From Streptomyces sp. NBC_01288 (GTDB taxonomy: Bacteria; Actinomycetota; Actinomycetes; Streptomycetales; Streptomycetaceae): a stretch of 64,000 nucleotides of DNA. The notes beneath the pieces are model-generated. The model was not told the origin of the DNA, searched no databases, and saw only the letters and a program-made list of their open reading frames with translations. The stretch covers positions 3,720,001 to 3,784,000 of the forward strand of contig NZ_CP108427.1 of assembly GCF_035982055.1 (NCBI RefSeq), given 5' to 3'. Both the position numbers and the translations under genes were made by a program. Shown in pieces: positions 1 to 8,856 of this stretch (positions are counted from its first letter, which is position 1; the number at the start of each line of letters is the position of its first letter).

Positions 1-457
1 AGAACTCACCCGCGACCGCCCCCACGTCCACGACCCCCTCGACGCCCTGCGCCGCATCGTCCAGGCCATGCAGCCGCTGGGCGGGACACGGGACGGAGTC
101 CTCAGCGTCGCCGCGTGGCTCGTCGCGCGGAACGACGTCGGCTCGGCGGACGGTTTCATCGCGACGCACCGGGGTGCCGTGGGCGTAGAAGCCCGCACCC
201 GGCTGGCCGAGGCGGAGCTGCTGCTCACCACCGACCCCGCCGCGGCCGACGTACCCGCGCTGGAGGCCCGCGAGTCGGCCGAGCAGGACGTCCGTGTGCA
301 CGGGAACCCGTACGCCGGTGCCGCCGACGAGCACACGAGCGGGGTCGGCGGGGCGGTACTCGGTGGAATCCTCCTCGGCGAGGACCCGGACGGCGGCCCA
401 CCCCTCACCTTCGGCGGACCGGCCACACGAAAGCGCCGCGCGCTCCCGCCGACGTAG
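1..457 (+). CDS. C-terminal end of a TPM-domain-like protein (5' truncated by window)
   Basis: An open frame runs in from the left edge and stops at TAG 455–457, giving about 151 visible codons. The tail reads AEQDVRVHGNPYAG, then a small-residue stretch GGAVLGGILLG and a short FGGP…RKRR end. I recall this tail from Streptomyces TPM-domain membrane proteins, where a Gly-rich segment follows the domain. The TPM domain and signal peptide themselves would lie upstream, so the assignment rests on the tail only. It converges on the SpoIIE-type gene. Moderate confidence in coding, lower in the name. Confidence 0.55.
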   Translation, partial: ELTRDRPHVHDPLDALRRIVQAMQPLGGTRDGVLSVAAWLVARNDVGSADGFIATHRGAVGVEARTRLAEAELLLTTDPAAADVPALEARESAEQDVRVHGNPYAGAADEHTSGVGGAVLGGILLGEDPDGGPPLTFGGPATRKRRALPPT

Positions 458-559
458 AACACCGCAGTCGGCATCGACAGGCACCCGACGCATACACAAG
501 CCGGACCGCAAGCCGGACCACCAGCCGGCCGCCCCCAGAACAACGAAAGCAGCCGGAAT

Positions 560-622
560 CACCGGAGCCGTAGCTGTAGCCGTAGCCGTAGCCCGAGCCC
601 CCTAGCCCTAGCCCTAGCCCTC
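560..622. repeat. short hexanucleotide repeats between convergent genes
   Basis: The spacer contains (TGTAGC/CGTAGC)n followed by three copies of CCTAGC, running up to the stop codon of the SpoIIE-type gene. It looks telomere-like but is only a few units long and internal, so simple slippage is the likely origin. No hairpin terminator is obvious. Confidence 0.6.
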
Positions 623-3335
623 AGAACAGGCTCAGCAACGCCTCCGCCGGGTCCACCAACCCGTTCTCCCCGTCCGGCAACGGCAGTTCGAACCACACCG
701 TCTTTCCGCGTGGCGTCCGGCGGGAGCCCCACGCCGCCGACAGGAGGCCGACCAGTTGCAGGCCCCGGCCGCCCTCGTCCGTGTCGCGGGCGCGGCGGCG
801 GCGCGGCTGGACCAGGCCCGCGTCCCAGACCTCGCACACCAGGGTGCGGTCCAGCAGCAGACGGAGCCGGATCTCGCCCTCGCCGTACCGCAGCGCGTTC
901 GTCACCAGTTCGCTGACCAGCAACTCGGCGGTGTCGATGAGGGGTTCGAGGTCCCAGGACTGGAGGCGGGCGCGGGCGTACTCGCGGGCGCGGCCCACGC
1001 TGCGTGGTTCGCGCGGCAGGGTCCAGTCGCCGACCGAGTCGGCCGGCAGGCCCTGGACGCGGGCCATGAGGAGCGCGATGTCGTCCTCGCCGTGGTGGGT
1101 GTCGAGGGTGCTGAGGACGTGGTCGCAGACGTCCTCCAGGTCGCGGTGGGTCTCGGCGTTCAGTGCCGCCGCGGTGGGCGGGTTGCCGTCGGACGAACCA
1201 CGGGTCGCCGGGTCCGTCAACGCGCCTACGAACGCCTGGAGGCCCTCGTCCAGCGGGTGGTCGCGGGACTCGACCAGTCCATCCGTGTAGAGCGCCAGCA
1301 GTGCGCCTTCGGGGAGTTCGACCTCCACCTCCTCGAAGGGCTCGCCGCCGACCCCTAGGGGCATACCCGGTGGGACGTCGAGCATCAGCGCGGCCTCGCC
1401 CGGTTCCACCAGGACCGGCGGGAGGTGGCCCGCGTTGGCGAAGGTGCAGCGCCTGGTCACCGAGTCGTAGACCGCGTAGATGCAGGTGGCCAGATACACC
1501 TCGGCCAAGTCCGCCTCGCGGGGGCGGCGGGCCGCCCGGGTGGCCTGCTGGACTCCGCCGGGTGTGCCGAGGCCGCGGGCGATCTCGTCCAACGCCGAGA
1601 GGACTTCGGCTGGTTCGAGGTCCAGGAGGGCCAACGTGCGGACGGCCGTGCGGAGTTCGCCCATCGCCACCGCCGCGCGTAGACCGCGTCCCATCACGTC
1701 TCCGACCACCAACGCGGTGCGGTGGCCGGGGAGTTCGATGACGTCGAACCAGTCGCCGCCGACCTCGGTCGCCGCGTTCCCGGGCAGGTAGCGGCAGGCG
1801 ATGTCGAGGCCGGAGGCCTCCGGGTCGCCGGGCGGGAGCAGGGACCGTTGCAGTATCAACGCCCGTTCGTGCTCACGCCGGTACAGCCGCGCGTTGTCGA
1901 TACAGACGGCGGCCCGCGCCGCCAGCTCCACCGCGAGATCCCGGTCCCGGTCCCCGAACGGCTCGCTGCCCTTCGTCCGGGCGAACTGCGCGAGTCCTAC
2001 GACGGTGTCGTGGGCGACCATCGGCACGGCCAGCGTGGACTGGACCGGGCCGCCCTCCTCGGCGGGGACGTACTGCGGGCGGGCGGTGCGCAGGGCGTCC
2101 GCGCAGGGCGAGTTGAAGGGGTAGTGGTGGACCGCGCCGACCGCGACAGGTGCGCCGCCGCCCACGAAGGGGGCGTCGGAGACCGCGCTGGCGAAGGCCA
2201 CCCGGCGGAGTTCCGCGCTGCCGTCGGCACGCCCTGGCGGGGTCTCGTCGCCGGCCAGGAGGCCCTGGTAGAGGTCGACGGTCGCGAGGTCGCAGAAGCC
2301 GGGGACGACGACGTCGAGGAGTTCGCGGGCCGTGGTCTCCAGGTCGAGGGAGTTCCCGATCCGGGCGCCGGCCTCGTTCAGAAGGGCGAGATTGCGCCGC
2401 GCGGAGGCGGCCTCGCGGGCGGCTGCGCGGCGGGCGGTGACGTCGGTGCCGAGCCAGGCGATGCCGATGGGGCGGCCGCTGCCGCTGTGCACGCGGTAGA
2501 GGTTGATGGACCAGTGCCGGCGCTCTTCGGAACCGGGTACCAGGCCGGTGACATGCATGTCCGTGATGGAGTTGCCGGTCTCCAGGACGCGGCGCAGGGT
2601 GGCGGTGACCCGCTCGGCCTCGGGGCTCTGCAGATAGTCCTGCACGCCCCGGCCCCGGTGGTCGTCGGGGCTGCCGCCGAAGGTGTTGGCGATCTGCTGG
2701 TTGGCCCGCCGGACCCGCAGGTCGGGGTCGATCAGCAGGAACCCGAACGGAGATTGACCGAATATCGACTGCGAGGCGGCGAGATCGGTCTCGATACGAC
2801 GCAGGATGCGGACGTCGACGACGATGCAGACGGCGGCCCGCTCGCCCTCCTCGGTCCGGGTCGGCATCACATAGACCTCGGCGAGACCCTCCTTGCCCGG
2901 CTCGCCCCCGGCGGTCCCCGGCGCCTTGAAGGGGACCACTCCGGTCCACTCCCGGCCGTCCAGGATCTCGGCCATCTTCCGCTGGCCGCGCTCGTGCAGT
3001 TCGGGGTCGACGAACGCCTCGATGGGATCCATGCCCACCGCGCGCTCCGTGGGGATGCCGAACAACTGCTCGGCCCGCAGGCTCCACTGGTCGACGAGCC
3101 CGTCGGGGCCTATGGAGAAGGAGGCGACCTTGATGTAGTCGTAGATCGAACCGGGTGGGCTGCTCTGCCACATGGCGTCGCCGACGGTCATCGCCTCGCC
3201 GCCGGACACACCCGCCATGACGTCGGCGACGGTCACGCCGTCGTCTCCGGGCACGTCGATGCGACTCGCGGCCTCAGCCCTCGCGCGGTCCGACGGGTCC
3301 TCGGACTCCGTGGCCTTCGCTGGTATCTCGCTCAC
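621..3335 (-). CDS. PAS–PAS–GAF–SpoIIE phosphatase with C-terminal HATPase domain
   Basis: A 904-residue soluble PP2C-type protein phosphatase of the RsbU/SpoIIE class, expected to dephosphorylate an anti-sigma antagonist, and carrying its own anti-sigma-type kinase domain. I read PAS domains at about 65–175 and 185–305, GAF at about 325–480, SpoIIE phosphatase at about 500–730 (GGDWFD and GDVMGRG motifs, then YTDGLVE), and HATPase at about 765–890 (SELVTNAL, GRGLQLV). The GTG start at 3335 is chosen because GGAGGGGAC lies just upstream; an in-frame longer start has no such site. No membrane segments were seen. The next leftward gene upstream is a free HATPase protein of the same family, which suggests a shared partner-switching circuit. 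Confidence 0.93.
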   Translation of the reverse strand: MSEIPAKATESEDPSDRARAEAASRIDVPGDDGVTVADVMAGVSGGEAMTVGDAMWQSSPPGSIYDYIKVASFSIGPDGLVDQWSLRAEQLFGIPTERAVGMDPIEAFVDPELHERGQRKMAEILDGREWTGVVPFKAPGTAGGEPGKEGLAEVYVMPTRTEEGERAAVCIVVDVRILRRIETDLAASQSIFGQSPFGFLLIDPDLRVRRANQQIANTFGGSPDDHRGRGVQDYLQSPEAERVTATLRRVLETGNSITDMHVTGLVPGSEERRHWSINLYRVHSGSGRPIGIAWLGTDVTARRAAAREAASARRNLALLNEAGARIGNSLDLETTARELLDVVVPGFCDLATVDLYQGLLAGDETPPGRADGSAELRRVAFASAVSDAPFVGGGAPVAVGAVHHYPFNSPCADALRTARPQYVPAEEGGPVQSTLAVPMVAHDTVVGLAQFARTKGSEPFGDRDRDLAVELAARAAVCIDNARLYRREHERALILQRSLLPPGDPEASGLDIACRYLPGNAATEVGGDWFDVIELPGHRTALVVGDVMGRGLRAAVAMGELRTAVRTLALLDLEPAEVLSALDEIARGLGTPGGVQQATRAARRPREADLAEVYLATCIYAVYDSVTRRCTFANAGHLPPVLVEPGEAALMLDVPPGMPLGVGGEPFEEVEVELPEGALLALYTDGLVESRDHPLDEGLQAFVGALTDPATRGSSDGNPPTAAALNAETHRDLEDVCDHVLSTLDTHHGEDDIALLMARVQGLPADSVGDWTLPREPRSVGRAREYARARLQSWDLEPLIDTAELLVSELVTNALRYGEGEIRLRLLLDRTLVCEVWDAGLVQPRRRRARDTDEGGRGLQLVGLLSAAWGSRRTPRGKTVWFELPLPDGENGLVDPAEALLSLF

Positions 3336-3597
3336 GCGAACCGTCCCCTCCAGCTCACCGCGTCCGGTACCGGTCACCGGGGGCGGCTGCCCGCAGTATC
3401 CAGCACTACGGCGCCGCACAACACGGTGTTCACGATCACAGGACAATCCCGATGCATTTCGGACCTGCCTGCGACAACACTCCCAGTCTTCTAACCAGCG
3501 GACACGCAGTCGAACCACGCCGATCGACAACCGTCACAGGCCTGGACCACTCGATGGACACGACTGTCCGGTTCGTACAGCTGTGTTCGGCCCCGGT

Positions 3598-4026
3598 TCA
3601 CCCGGGTACGGCCAGCTCGAACCACACGGTCTTGCCCGTCCCGCCGGGCCGGGTGCCCCAGCGGACGCAGGCGCCGGCGACCAGTTGGAGACCCCGGCCG
3701 CTCTCGTCCTCGGGGCGGGCGACGCGTTCGCGGGGCGGATCGGGCAGCGGGTCGGAGACCTCGACCAGCAGCACACCGGCCGGGCCGACGGGCCGGACCA
3801 GCCGGACGCCGATGGGGCCGGTGGCGTGCCGCAGCGCGTTGGTCACCAGCTCACTGACGAGCAGCGCCGCGATGTCGGCGAGGGCGTCGAGGTCCCAGTC
3901 CCGCAACTGGCCGCGGACGGCGACGCGCGCGGTGCGGACGGCTCCGGGGTCCGCGGGAAAGGTCCACTCGGCGCAGTCGCCTTCGGTGTCGATCAAGCCG
4001 ATCACATCCCGGGCCAGCCAGCTCAC
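3598..4026 (-). CDS. small ATP-binding anti-sigma-factor-like protein (RsbW/SpoIIAB-like HATPase)
   Basis: A 142-residue single-domain GHKL ATPase with the N-box SELVTNAL at 58–65 and the G-box GRGLQLV at 110–116, ending in KTVWFELAVPG. The last part closely resembles the C-terminal domain of the SpoIIE-type phosphatase downstream, so the two are probably related by duplication. Streptomyces encode many such proteins; the usual role is to phosphorylate an antagonist protein or hold a sigma factor. The GTG start at 4026 has only a weak ribosome site. There are about 260 bases between this gene and the start of the phosphatase, so co-transcription is possible but not certain. Confidence 0.9.
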   Translation of the reverse strand: MSWLARDVIGLIDTEGDCAEWTFPADPGAVRTARVAVRGQLRDWDLDALADIAALLVSELVTNALRHATGPIGVRLVRPVGPAGVLLVEVSDPLPDPPRERVARPEDESGRGLQLVAGACVRWGTRPGGTGKTVWFELAVPG

Positions 4027-4159
4027 CCATGTCCGATTTCATGGGGTTAATGGGCACATACCCGATATTCAGGGCCCGGTACCGTCCCCGAGGGCGCACT
4101 GTGGCACGAACGGCGTACGCCGGGTTCGGCGCGCTCCGCCATCTCGGCCTACGACGACT

Positions 4160-4573
4160 TCAGCGCGCCCCCGCGTCGAGGAGCGCGAGTGTCTCCCGTA
4201 CGGCGGGCACGTCCTGGTCGAGCCAGTCGACGGTCCAGATGTCGGCGGGGGTGAGCCAGCGCAGTTCGTCGTGGTCTTCGAGGGGCGCGGGCTCCGCGGA
4301 GCCCGGGAGCAACCGGGCCGTCCAGACCTGGAGGACGTACGGCGGCTTCAGCGGCCACTCCCCCGGGACGCGCTCCACGGTCTCGGCGTCGACGCCGAGT
4401 TCCTCGCGCAACTCGCGCACCAGCGCGGCATCGGGGCGCTCTCCGGGTTCGACCTTGCCGCCGGGGAGTTCCCAGCGTCCGGCCAGTTCGGGAGGTGCGC
4501 TGCGGCGGGCGGCGAGCAGTCGGCCGCCGTCGTCGAACAGGGCGGCGCCGACCACCACGATCCGTGTCGTCAT
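4160..4573 (-). CDS. Nudix hydrolase (MutT-type)
   Basis: A 137-residue nucleoside-diphosphate-linked-moiety hydrolase. The complete Nudix box, pattern G-x5-E-x7-REUxEExGU, is at residues 39–61 (GK…GERPDAALVRELREELGV). An early PPELAGRWELPGGK segment is typical of the 8-oxo-dGTP pyrophosphohydrolase/MutT branch, so sanitising oxidised nucleotides is the likely role, but substrate cannot be read from sequence. I chose the ATG at 4573 because the preceding residues do not look like family sequence. Length matches MutT proteins. Confidence 0.92.
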   Translation of the reverse strand: MTTRIVVVGAALFDDGGRLLAARRSAPPELAGRWELPGGKVEPGERPDAALVRELREELGVDAETVERVPGEWPLKPPYVLQVWTARLLPGSAEPAPLEDHDELRWLTPADIWTVDWLDQDVPAVRETLALLDAGAR

Positions 4574-4604
4574 GCGCCGGAGCCTACGGGGTGCCGGGGC
4601 GCGG

Positions 4605-4802
4605 TCAGTTGCGGGTGGCGTCCTCGCTCTGCCCGATCCGCTCGACCCAGTACAGCTGCTTGTGTCCGCGGTCGTCAAGGCTGTCCGCGGTCTTCTGGGC
4701 CTCGGCGCGGGTCGCGTACCGCCCCACGCGGTAGCGATTGCCGTTGTCGTCCTGCCGTATCACGAGCCAGGGAAGAGTGATCGTGCCGTCGTTCATCGCC
4801 AT
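4605..4802 (-). CDS. small SPOR-like protein
   Basis: A 65-residue protein (63 if the second ATG at 4796 is used) with WLVIRQDDNGNRYRVGRYAT, then RAEAQKTADSL and QLYWVERI. This alternation resembles one SPOR/sporulation-related repeat, a fold that binds denuded peptidoglycan glycan strands, but there is no signal peptide or transmembrane segment, so a cytoplasmic role is more likely. GGAGGGGCG precedes the first ATG and serves either start. It lies 31 bases upstream of the Nudix gene on the same strand, consistent with an operon. The family is common and uncharacterised in Streptomyces. Confidence 0.85.
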   Translation of the reverse strand: MAMNDGTITLPWLVIRQDDNGNRYRVGRYATRAEAQKTADSLDDRGHKQLYWVERIGQSEDATRN

Positions 4803-4957
4803 CGCGCCCCTCCGCCTCCCGCTCGCGGTTCGTGCCGTGCCCCACCCCATAAGGAAACCGCAATACGCATATGCCGGAGCCTACGCCTAACCTTCACGCA
4901 GCGAATACGGGTTTTCACAAAGAGGTACGCAACCAGCCAGGACGGAGGGGGCGCACG

Positions 4958-5074
4958 ATGACGAACGCGCCGTTGGCGCACCTCGATGCATCCGGTGAGA
5001 GGCACGCTACAGGCGCCGTGAACCACCTGCGAGAAAGACCGGAATCCAACGGCGCCCGAGACAGGGCGGATTGA
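4958..5074 (+). CDS. possible 38-residue peptide gene
   Basis: An ATG with a strong upstream GGAGGGGGCGCACG ribosome site opens a frame MTNAPLAHLDASGERHATG… ending RDRAD, 38 residues, hydrophilic, no signal peptide. It sits in the divergent gap between the SPOR-like gene and the GntR gene. I do not recognise it. The ribosome site is the main support; codon bias over so few codons proves nothing. It could be a small regulatory protein or a chance frame. Confidence 0.35.
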   Translation: MTNAPLAHLDASGERHATGAVNHLRERPESNGARDRAD

Positions 5075-5162
5075 CTGGTTCCGGCGACAAATGCCGTAAG
5101 GGGTGGACTACTTCACTCTGAGCGCACTCCTCGGTGCGCCGCTCGATGCTCCGCTCGGTGCG

Positions 5163-5915
5163 CTACTTGACCGGCAGGTGGTAGGCGATCCGGTAGCGGT
5201 CGGCCGGGACCACGACGTCGGCCGTCTCCACCGGGCGACCCGAGGCGTAGTACGTGCGCTGGATGACGAGGACCACATGCCCGGGGACTCCCCCCAGGGC
5301 GAGCAGCTCCTCGGCGAGGCCCGGCCGGGCGCCGACCTCCTCGGTGACGTTGTCGACGACGACGTCGATCGCGCGCATCCGCTCGACGACCCCCATGCCG
5401 CCGAGGGGGCCCTCCTCGGGCAGCATCACGGGCGTACGGCCGGTCACCGCGAGGGGTTCCCAGGACGTGGAGAGCATCATCGTCTCGCCGGCGTCCCGGA
5501 ACACGTACTTCGTGCACATCACGCGGTCACCGGACTGGAGGGCGAGCCGCTCGGCGATCGTGGCGCTCGCCTCGGCCTGCTCACTGCTGGACTCCCAGGT
5601 GCCGCGCGCCTCCCCCTCGGACTGCTCCTGCCGGAACGGGGTCGCGCCGGCCGGCGGCCGGAACCCGGAGCGGGAGACGCGCCGCGGCACGGGACGCTCG
5701 CGCACGTACGTCCCCGACCCGGAGCGGCCCTCGACCAGCCCCTCGGCCATCAGCACCTTGCGCGCCTCCAGCGCGACCGTGTCGGAGACCCCGTACTCCT
5801 CGCGGATCCTGGCCTGCGAGGGCAGCCGGGTGTGCGGGGGCAGCTGGCCGTCGACGATCTTCTTGCGGAGATCACCCGCGACGCGCAGATACGCCGGCTG
5901 CTCACCGAATGTCAC
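5163..5915 (-). CDS. GntR-family transcriptional regulator with UTRA domain
   Basis: A 250-residue HutC-subfamily regulator. Residues 8–75 form the GntR winged helix (LRVAGDLRKKIVDGQLPP, RIREEYGVSDTVALEARKVL, GSGTYVRER), and about 100–245 the UTRA effector domain (GDRVMCTKYVF, VIQRTYYASGRPVETADVV). UTRA domains bind small metabolites and release DNA. The GTG start at 5915 follows GGGAGTGGCC. No target operon is adjacent in the same direction, so it may act in trans or on itself. The effector is not predictable. An imperfect GGTTG…CAACC symmetry just upstream (around 5933–5962) could be an autoregulatory site. Confidence 0.93.
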   Translation of the reverse strand: MTFGEQPAYLRVAGDLRKKIVDGQLPPHTRLPSQARIREEYGVSDTVALEARKVLMAEGLVEGRSGSGTYVRERPVPRRVSRSGFRPPAGATPFRQEQSEGEARGTWESSSEQAEASATIAERLALQSGDRVMCTKYVFRDAGETMMLSTSWEPLAVTGRTPVMLPEEGPLGGMGVVERMRAIDVVVDNVTEEVGARPGLAEELLALGGVPGHVVLVIQRTYYASGRPVETADVVVPADRYRIAYHLPVK

Positions 5916-6062
5916 TGGCCACTCCCATCAGGTTGTACAGACAGCAACAGCCTGGCAACCGTGGGTTGTGCCATGCAAGCAAAGGCCAGAGAATCACTCG
6001 ATGTGATGACTTATACCCGGCGTGGGCTTTACCCAGGCACTTTCTCCCCGCTATAGGAGCCC

Positions 6063-7427
6063 TCACACCTCCATGCCGCCGGCACCTCCCCCGCCGTCCC
6101 CGCCACCGTCGTTCCGGTCGTACGACGGAGGGGTCGTGGCGAGCCCCAGAGCCTTGCGGGCGGTGACCGACTTCTGAGGGTCGATCAGGTCGGCGCCCTT
6201 GTCGTAGTACCCGTAGAACTCGTCGGCGTCGGAGGCCTCGGCCGCCTTCGCCCACTCCTTCTGCGCCGCCCGCAGATCCTTGACCAGGGCCGCGACCGGC
6301 TTGTCGGAACCACCGGCCCACTCATGACTCTCCAGCAGATCGGCCTGCCGGGTCAGCGCGGTGGAGACCCGGCCCGCCCAGGCCCTGTGCCCCGGCAGGT
6401 CGTCCTCGACGTACCGCGCGTCGGGGGCCGAGTCCAGCGCCGAGTTGAGGACGTGGGCCGCCTTCAGATACGCGACCTGGTCGGAGTCGAGGGTCGTGGC
6501 GTCGTTGCGCAGCGAACCGCCGGGCAGGCTCGCCTCCTCGTCCGTGTTGCCGAACACGCAGGTGATCTCGCGGTCGCCCAGACTCCAGCTCTGCGAGGTC
6601 GGGGTGACGTAGTAGATGTCCACGTCGTCGGGCACGGCCCAGCCGTCCATGGCGTAGGCGTCCTGGAGGGCGTAGCACTTGTCGTCGGCGGTGGCGGTGA
6701 CCTTCTTGTCCCCCGGGTACGAGCCGCTCCCCATCCGCACGACGGCGAACACCTCCCCGTCGTGCTCGCCGTCGCAGGACACCACGTCGAAGTCGTACGT
6801 CATCCCCTCCAGCGAACCGCTGGGCGCGTCGAAGCACTCGCCCTTCACCGGGGAGGCGCTGGAGTTGTTCCGCGCGCTGTCCTCGACGTCGTCCCAGAAC
6901 CCGGTCGCCGCGCCGGTCGCCCCGAGCACCCACACCACCAGCCCGAACGCCGACAGCACCATCCCGGCCGCCGCCATGCTCCGCCCGCGCTCGCCCCGCT
7001 TCTTGATCTGGTTCAGCGAGATCAGCCCGAGGAGGACTCCGACCCCCGGTACGCAGCACAGGATGCCGAGCACGAGAGCGGCGACGGACATGCCGTTGAG
7101 GGGCGCGGGGTTGTTGTACGGGGTGTAGCCCTGGGCCCAGGTCTGGTAAGGCTGCGGACCGTAGGGACCCGGAGGGGTCTGCGGGCCTTGGGGGTACGGG
7201 GCGTAGGGGTTCTGCGGCGGTGTCCCGTACGGGGGTTGGGGCTGCGCGCCGTAGGGGATGTGCGGGTCCTGCGCGGGCGGGGCGTACGGGTCCGCTGACG
7301 GCGGGGCGTACGGGTTGTACGGGGTGGATGCCTGCGGGGATGGAGCCTGGGCCGGGGGCTGGTCCTGGGGGCTCTCGGGACCCTGGGTGGGCGGCCCTTG
7401 GGGCTCCGGGGGCGGGGGTATGGACAC
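6063..7427 (-). CDS. DUF4190 membrane protein with septum-formation-like extracytoplasmic domain
   Basis: A 454-residue protein with a Pro/Gln/Tyr-rich cytoplasmic N-terminus (about 1–105), two membrane helices at about 113–135 and 150–172 separated by KKRGERGRS, as in DUF4190, and a C-terminal domain with paired cysteines (GECFDAPSG, DVVSCDGEHDGEVFAVV, DDKCYAL, EITCVFG) resembling the actinobacterial septum-formation (Septum_form) family. Such proteins are membrane-anchored and face the envelope; the biochemical role is unknown. The GTG start at 7427 has AGGAG about 11 nt upstream. A late Pro/Asp/Gly tail ends the protein. It is divergent from the first serpin-like gene. Confidence 0.88.
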   Translation of the reverse strand: MSIPPPPEPQGPPTQGPESPQDQPPAQAPSPQASTPYNPYAPPSADPYAPPAQDPHIPYGAQPQPPYGTPPQNPYAPYPQGPQTPPGPYGPQPYQTWAQGYTPYNNPAPLNGMSVAALVLGILCCVPGVGVLLGLISLNQIKKRGERGRSMAAAGMVLSAFGLVVWVLGATGAATGFWDDVEDSARNNSSASPVKGECFDAPSGSLEGMTYDFDVVSCDGEHDGEVFAVVRMGSGSYPGDKKVTATADDKCYALQDAYAMDGWAVPDDVDIYYVTPTSQSWSLGDREITCVFGNTDEEASLPGGSLRNDATTLDSDQVAYLKAAHVLNSALDSAPDARYVEDDLPGHRAWAGRVSTALTRQADLLESHEWAGGSDKPVAALVKDLRAAQKEWAKAAEASDADEFYGYYDKGADLIDPQKSVTARKALGLATTPPSYDRNDGGGDGGGGAGGMEV

Positions 7428-7542
7428 CGGTTACCGTGCTCCTGGTTCGGGCGGGGATCTCCGGAGGGAGAGCTGGAGATCTTCAGATGCGGAACTGACG
7501 TACGACTTGGCGCATGGTAAGCGTGAGGTGAGCGGGGGCGGA

Positions 7543-8733
7543 ATGCGGGTTGGGCGGGAGACCGTACGGGCGGTGAACGCGCTTACGGCGCGGTGGGCGG
7601 GGGCGGTCGACGGGGGCACGGTGTTCTCGGCGGCGGGGGTGTGGCCGTTGCTGGCGCTGTTGGCGGACGGTGCCGGGGGTGCGGCGCGGGCGGAGCTGGC
7701 GGACGCGGTGGGGGTGTCGGCGGGGCAATCCGCCGCCGCGGCGCGGGAGTTGCTGGGCGGGCTGGCCGCGATGCGAGGTGTGGACTCGGCGCTCGGGTTG
7801 TGGACGAAGCGGACGCTGGAGCTGCGGGAGGCGTGGGCGGCGGGGCTGCCGGCCGAGGCACACGGGGTACTCACGGGTGACCTCGGCGCCGACCGCGCGG
7901 CCCTGGACACATGGGCGGCGAAACGGACCGGCGGATTGATCGAGCGGATGCCGGTGGCACTGACCGACGCCACCGAACTGGTGCTGGCGAGCGCGCTGGC
8001 CCTGCGCACGGAGTGGCTGCGGCCGTTCGACGAGGTGCCGATGGAGAGCCTGTACTGGAGCGACCGGGTCCCGCTCGGCCTGTTCCGCAGCACGGCCGTC
8101 CTGGACCGGATCGGCGTCGCGGACACATCGGACGGCCATGTCACCCGGCTGAAGGTGCTGGGCAGTACGGCGATCGACGTCCATCTCCTGCTCGGGGAGG
8201 AGGGGATGACGTCCGGGCAGGTGCTCAGGGCGGGCGTGGGCATCCTGGACGGCCGTCATCCCGTAGTACCCGGAGACCGACTCCCCTACGGGGACCCGGG
8301 CCCGGGCCTGAACGTGGCAAAGGAACGCTGCACGAGCCCACAACCACCCTCGCTCGACGTGACGACGGTGGCGTACGACATGAGTGCGCACCATGATCTC
8401 CTGCGCCTGCACCGCCTGTTCGGCCTCACGACGGCGCGGGACGCCACGGTGGGTCACTTCCCCGGGATCAGCCAGTTCCCGCTGGCCATCGGGTCGGCGG
8501 AACAGTCCACGATGGCGAGGTTCGGCGCACGCGGCTTCCGCGCGGCGGCGGTGACGGCCTTCGACGCCATCGGCGCCTCCGGAGTACCGGATCTCCGCTA
8601 CGTGACCACCACCATCACCGCCCGCTTCGACCGCCCCTTCGCGTTCCTCGCCCTGCATCGCCACTCACGGCTGGTACTGGCGGCGGGCTGGGTCACGGAA
8701 CCGGAGCTGTTCCCCGAGCAGGACCGGAGCTGA
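7543..8733 (+). CDS. serpin-like protein, first of a tandem pair
   Basis: A 396-residue protein of the serpin fold. Support comes from NALTARWAGAV…VFSAAGVWPLLALLADGA near the N-terminus, a helical middle with LVLASALALRTEW, and a C-terminal FDRPFAFLALHRHSRLVLAAGWV that matches the serpin strand following the reactive loop. No signal peptide is visible, so if active it would act inside the cell. The segment that should hold the reactive-centre loop (around FRAAAVTAFDAIGASGV) is present, but whether it can inhibit a protease cannot be judged. ATG 7543 has a GGGGGCGGA ribosome site; a GTG 15 nt upstream is an alternative. Confidence 0.82.
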   Translation: MRVGRETVRAVNALTARWAGAVDGGTVFSAAGVWPLLALLADGAGGAARAELADAVGVSAGQSAAAARELLGGLAAMRGVDSALGLWTKRTLELREAWAAGLPAEAHGVLTGDLGADRAALDTWAAKRTGGLIERMPVALTDATELVLASALALRTEWLRPFDEVPMESLYWSDRVPLGLFRSTAVLDRIGVADTSDGHVTRLKVLGSTAIDVHLLLGEEGMTSGQVLRAGVGILDGRHPVVPGDRLPYGDPGPGLNVAKERCTSPQPPSLDVTTVAYDMSAHHDLLRLHRLFGLTTARDATVGHFPGISQFPLAIGSAEQSTMARFGARGFRAAAVTAFDAIGASGVPDLRYVTTTITARFDRPFAFLALHRHSRLVLAAGWVTEPELFPEQDRS

Positions 8734-8856
8734 TCATCGGGGCTGATCATCGGGGGCGGAGCGGCCGACGATAGCCTTCCCGTGCGCGATCTTGTGATCG
8801 GGCGATCTTGCGCTACGGGACTCACGGGGGCGGAATTGGGAGCGGTTCAGGGCGCG

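Noticed and set aside
560..622. Telomere-like CCCTAG repeats
   Set aside because: Only three units, internal to the window and between core genes; no terminal palindromes follow.
1722..3494. Long rightward frame of 590 codons
   Set aside because: Antisense to the SpoIIE-type phosphatase, Gly/Arg/Asp/Ala-rich, no domain; a typical GC-rich mirror frame.
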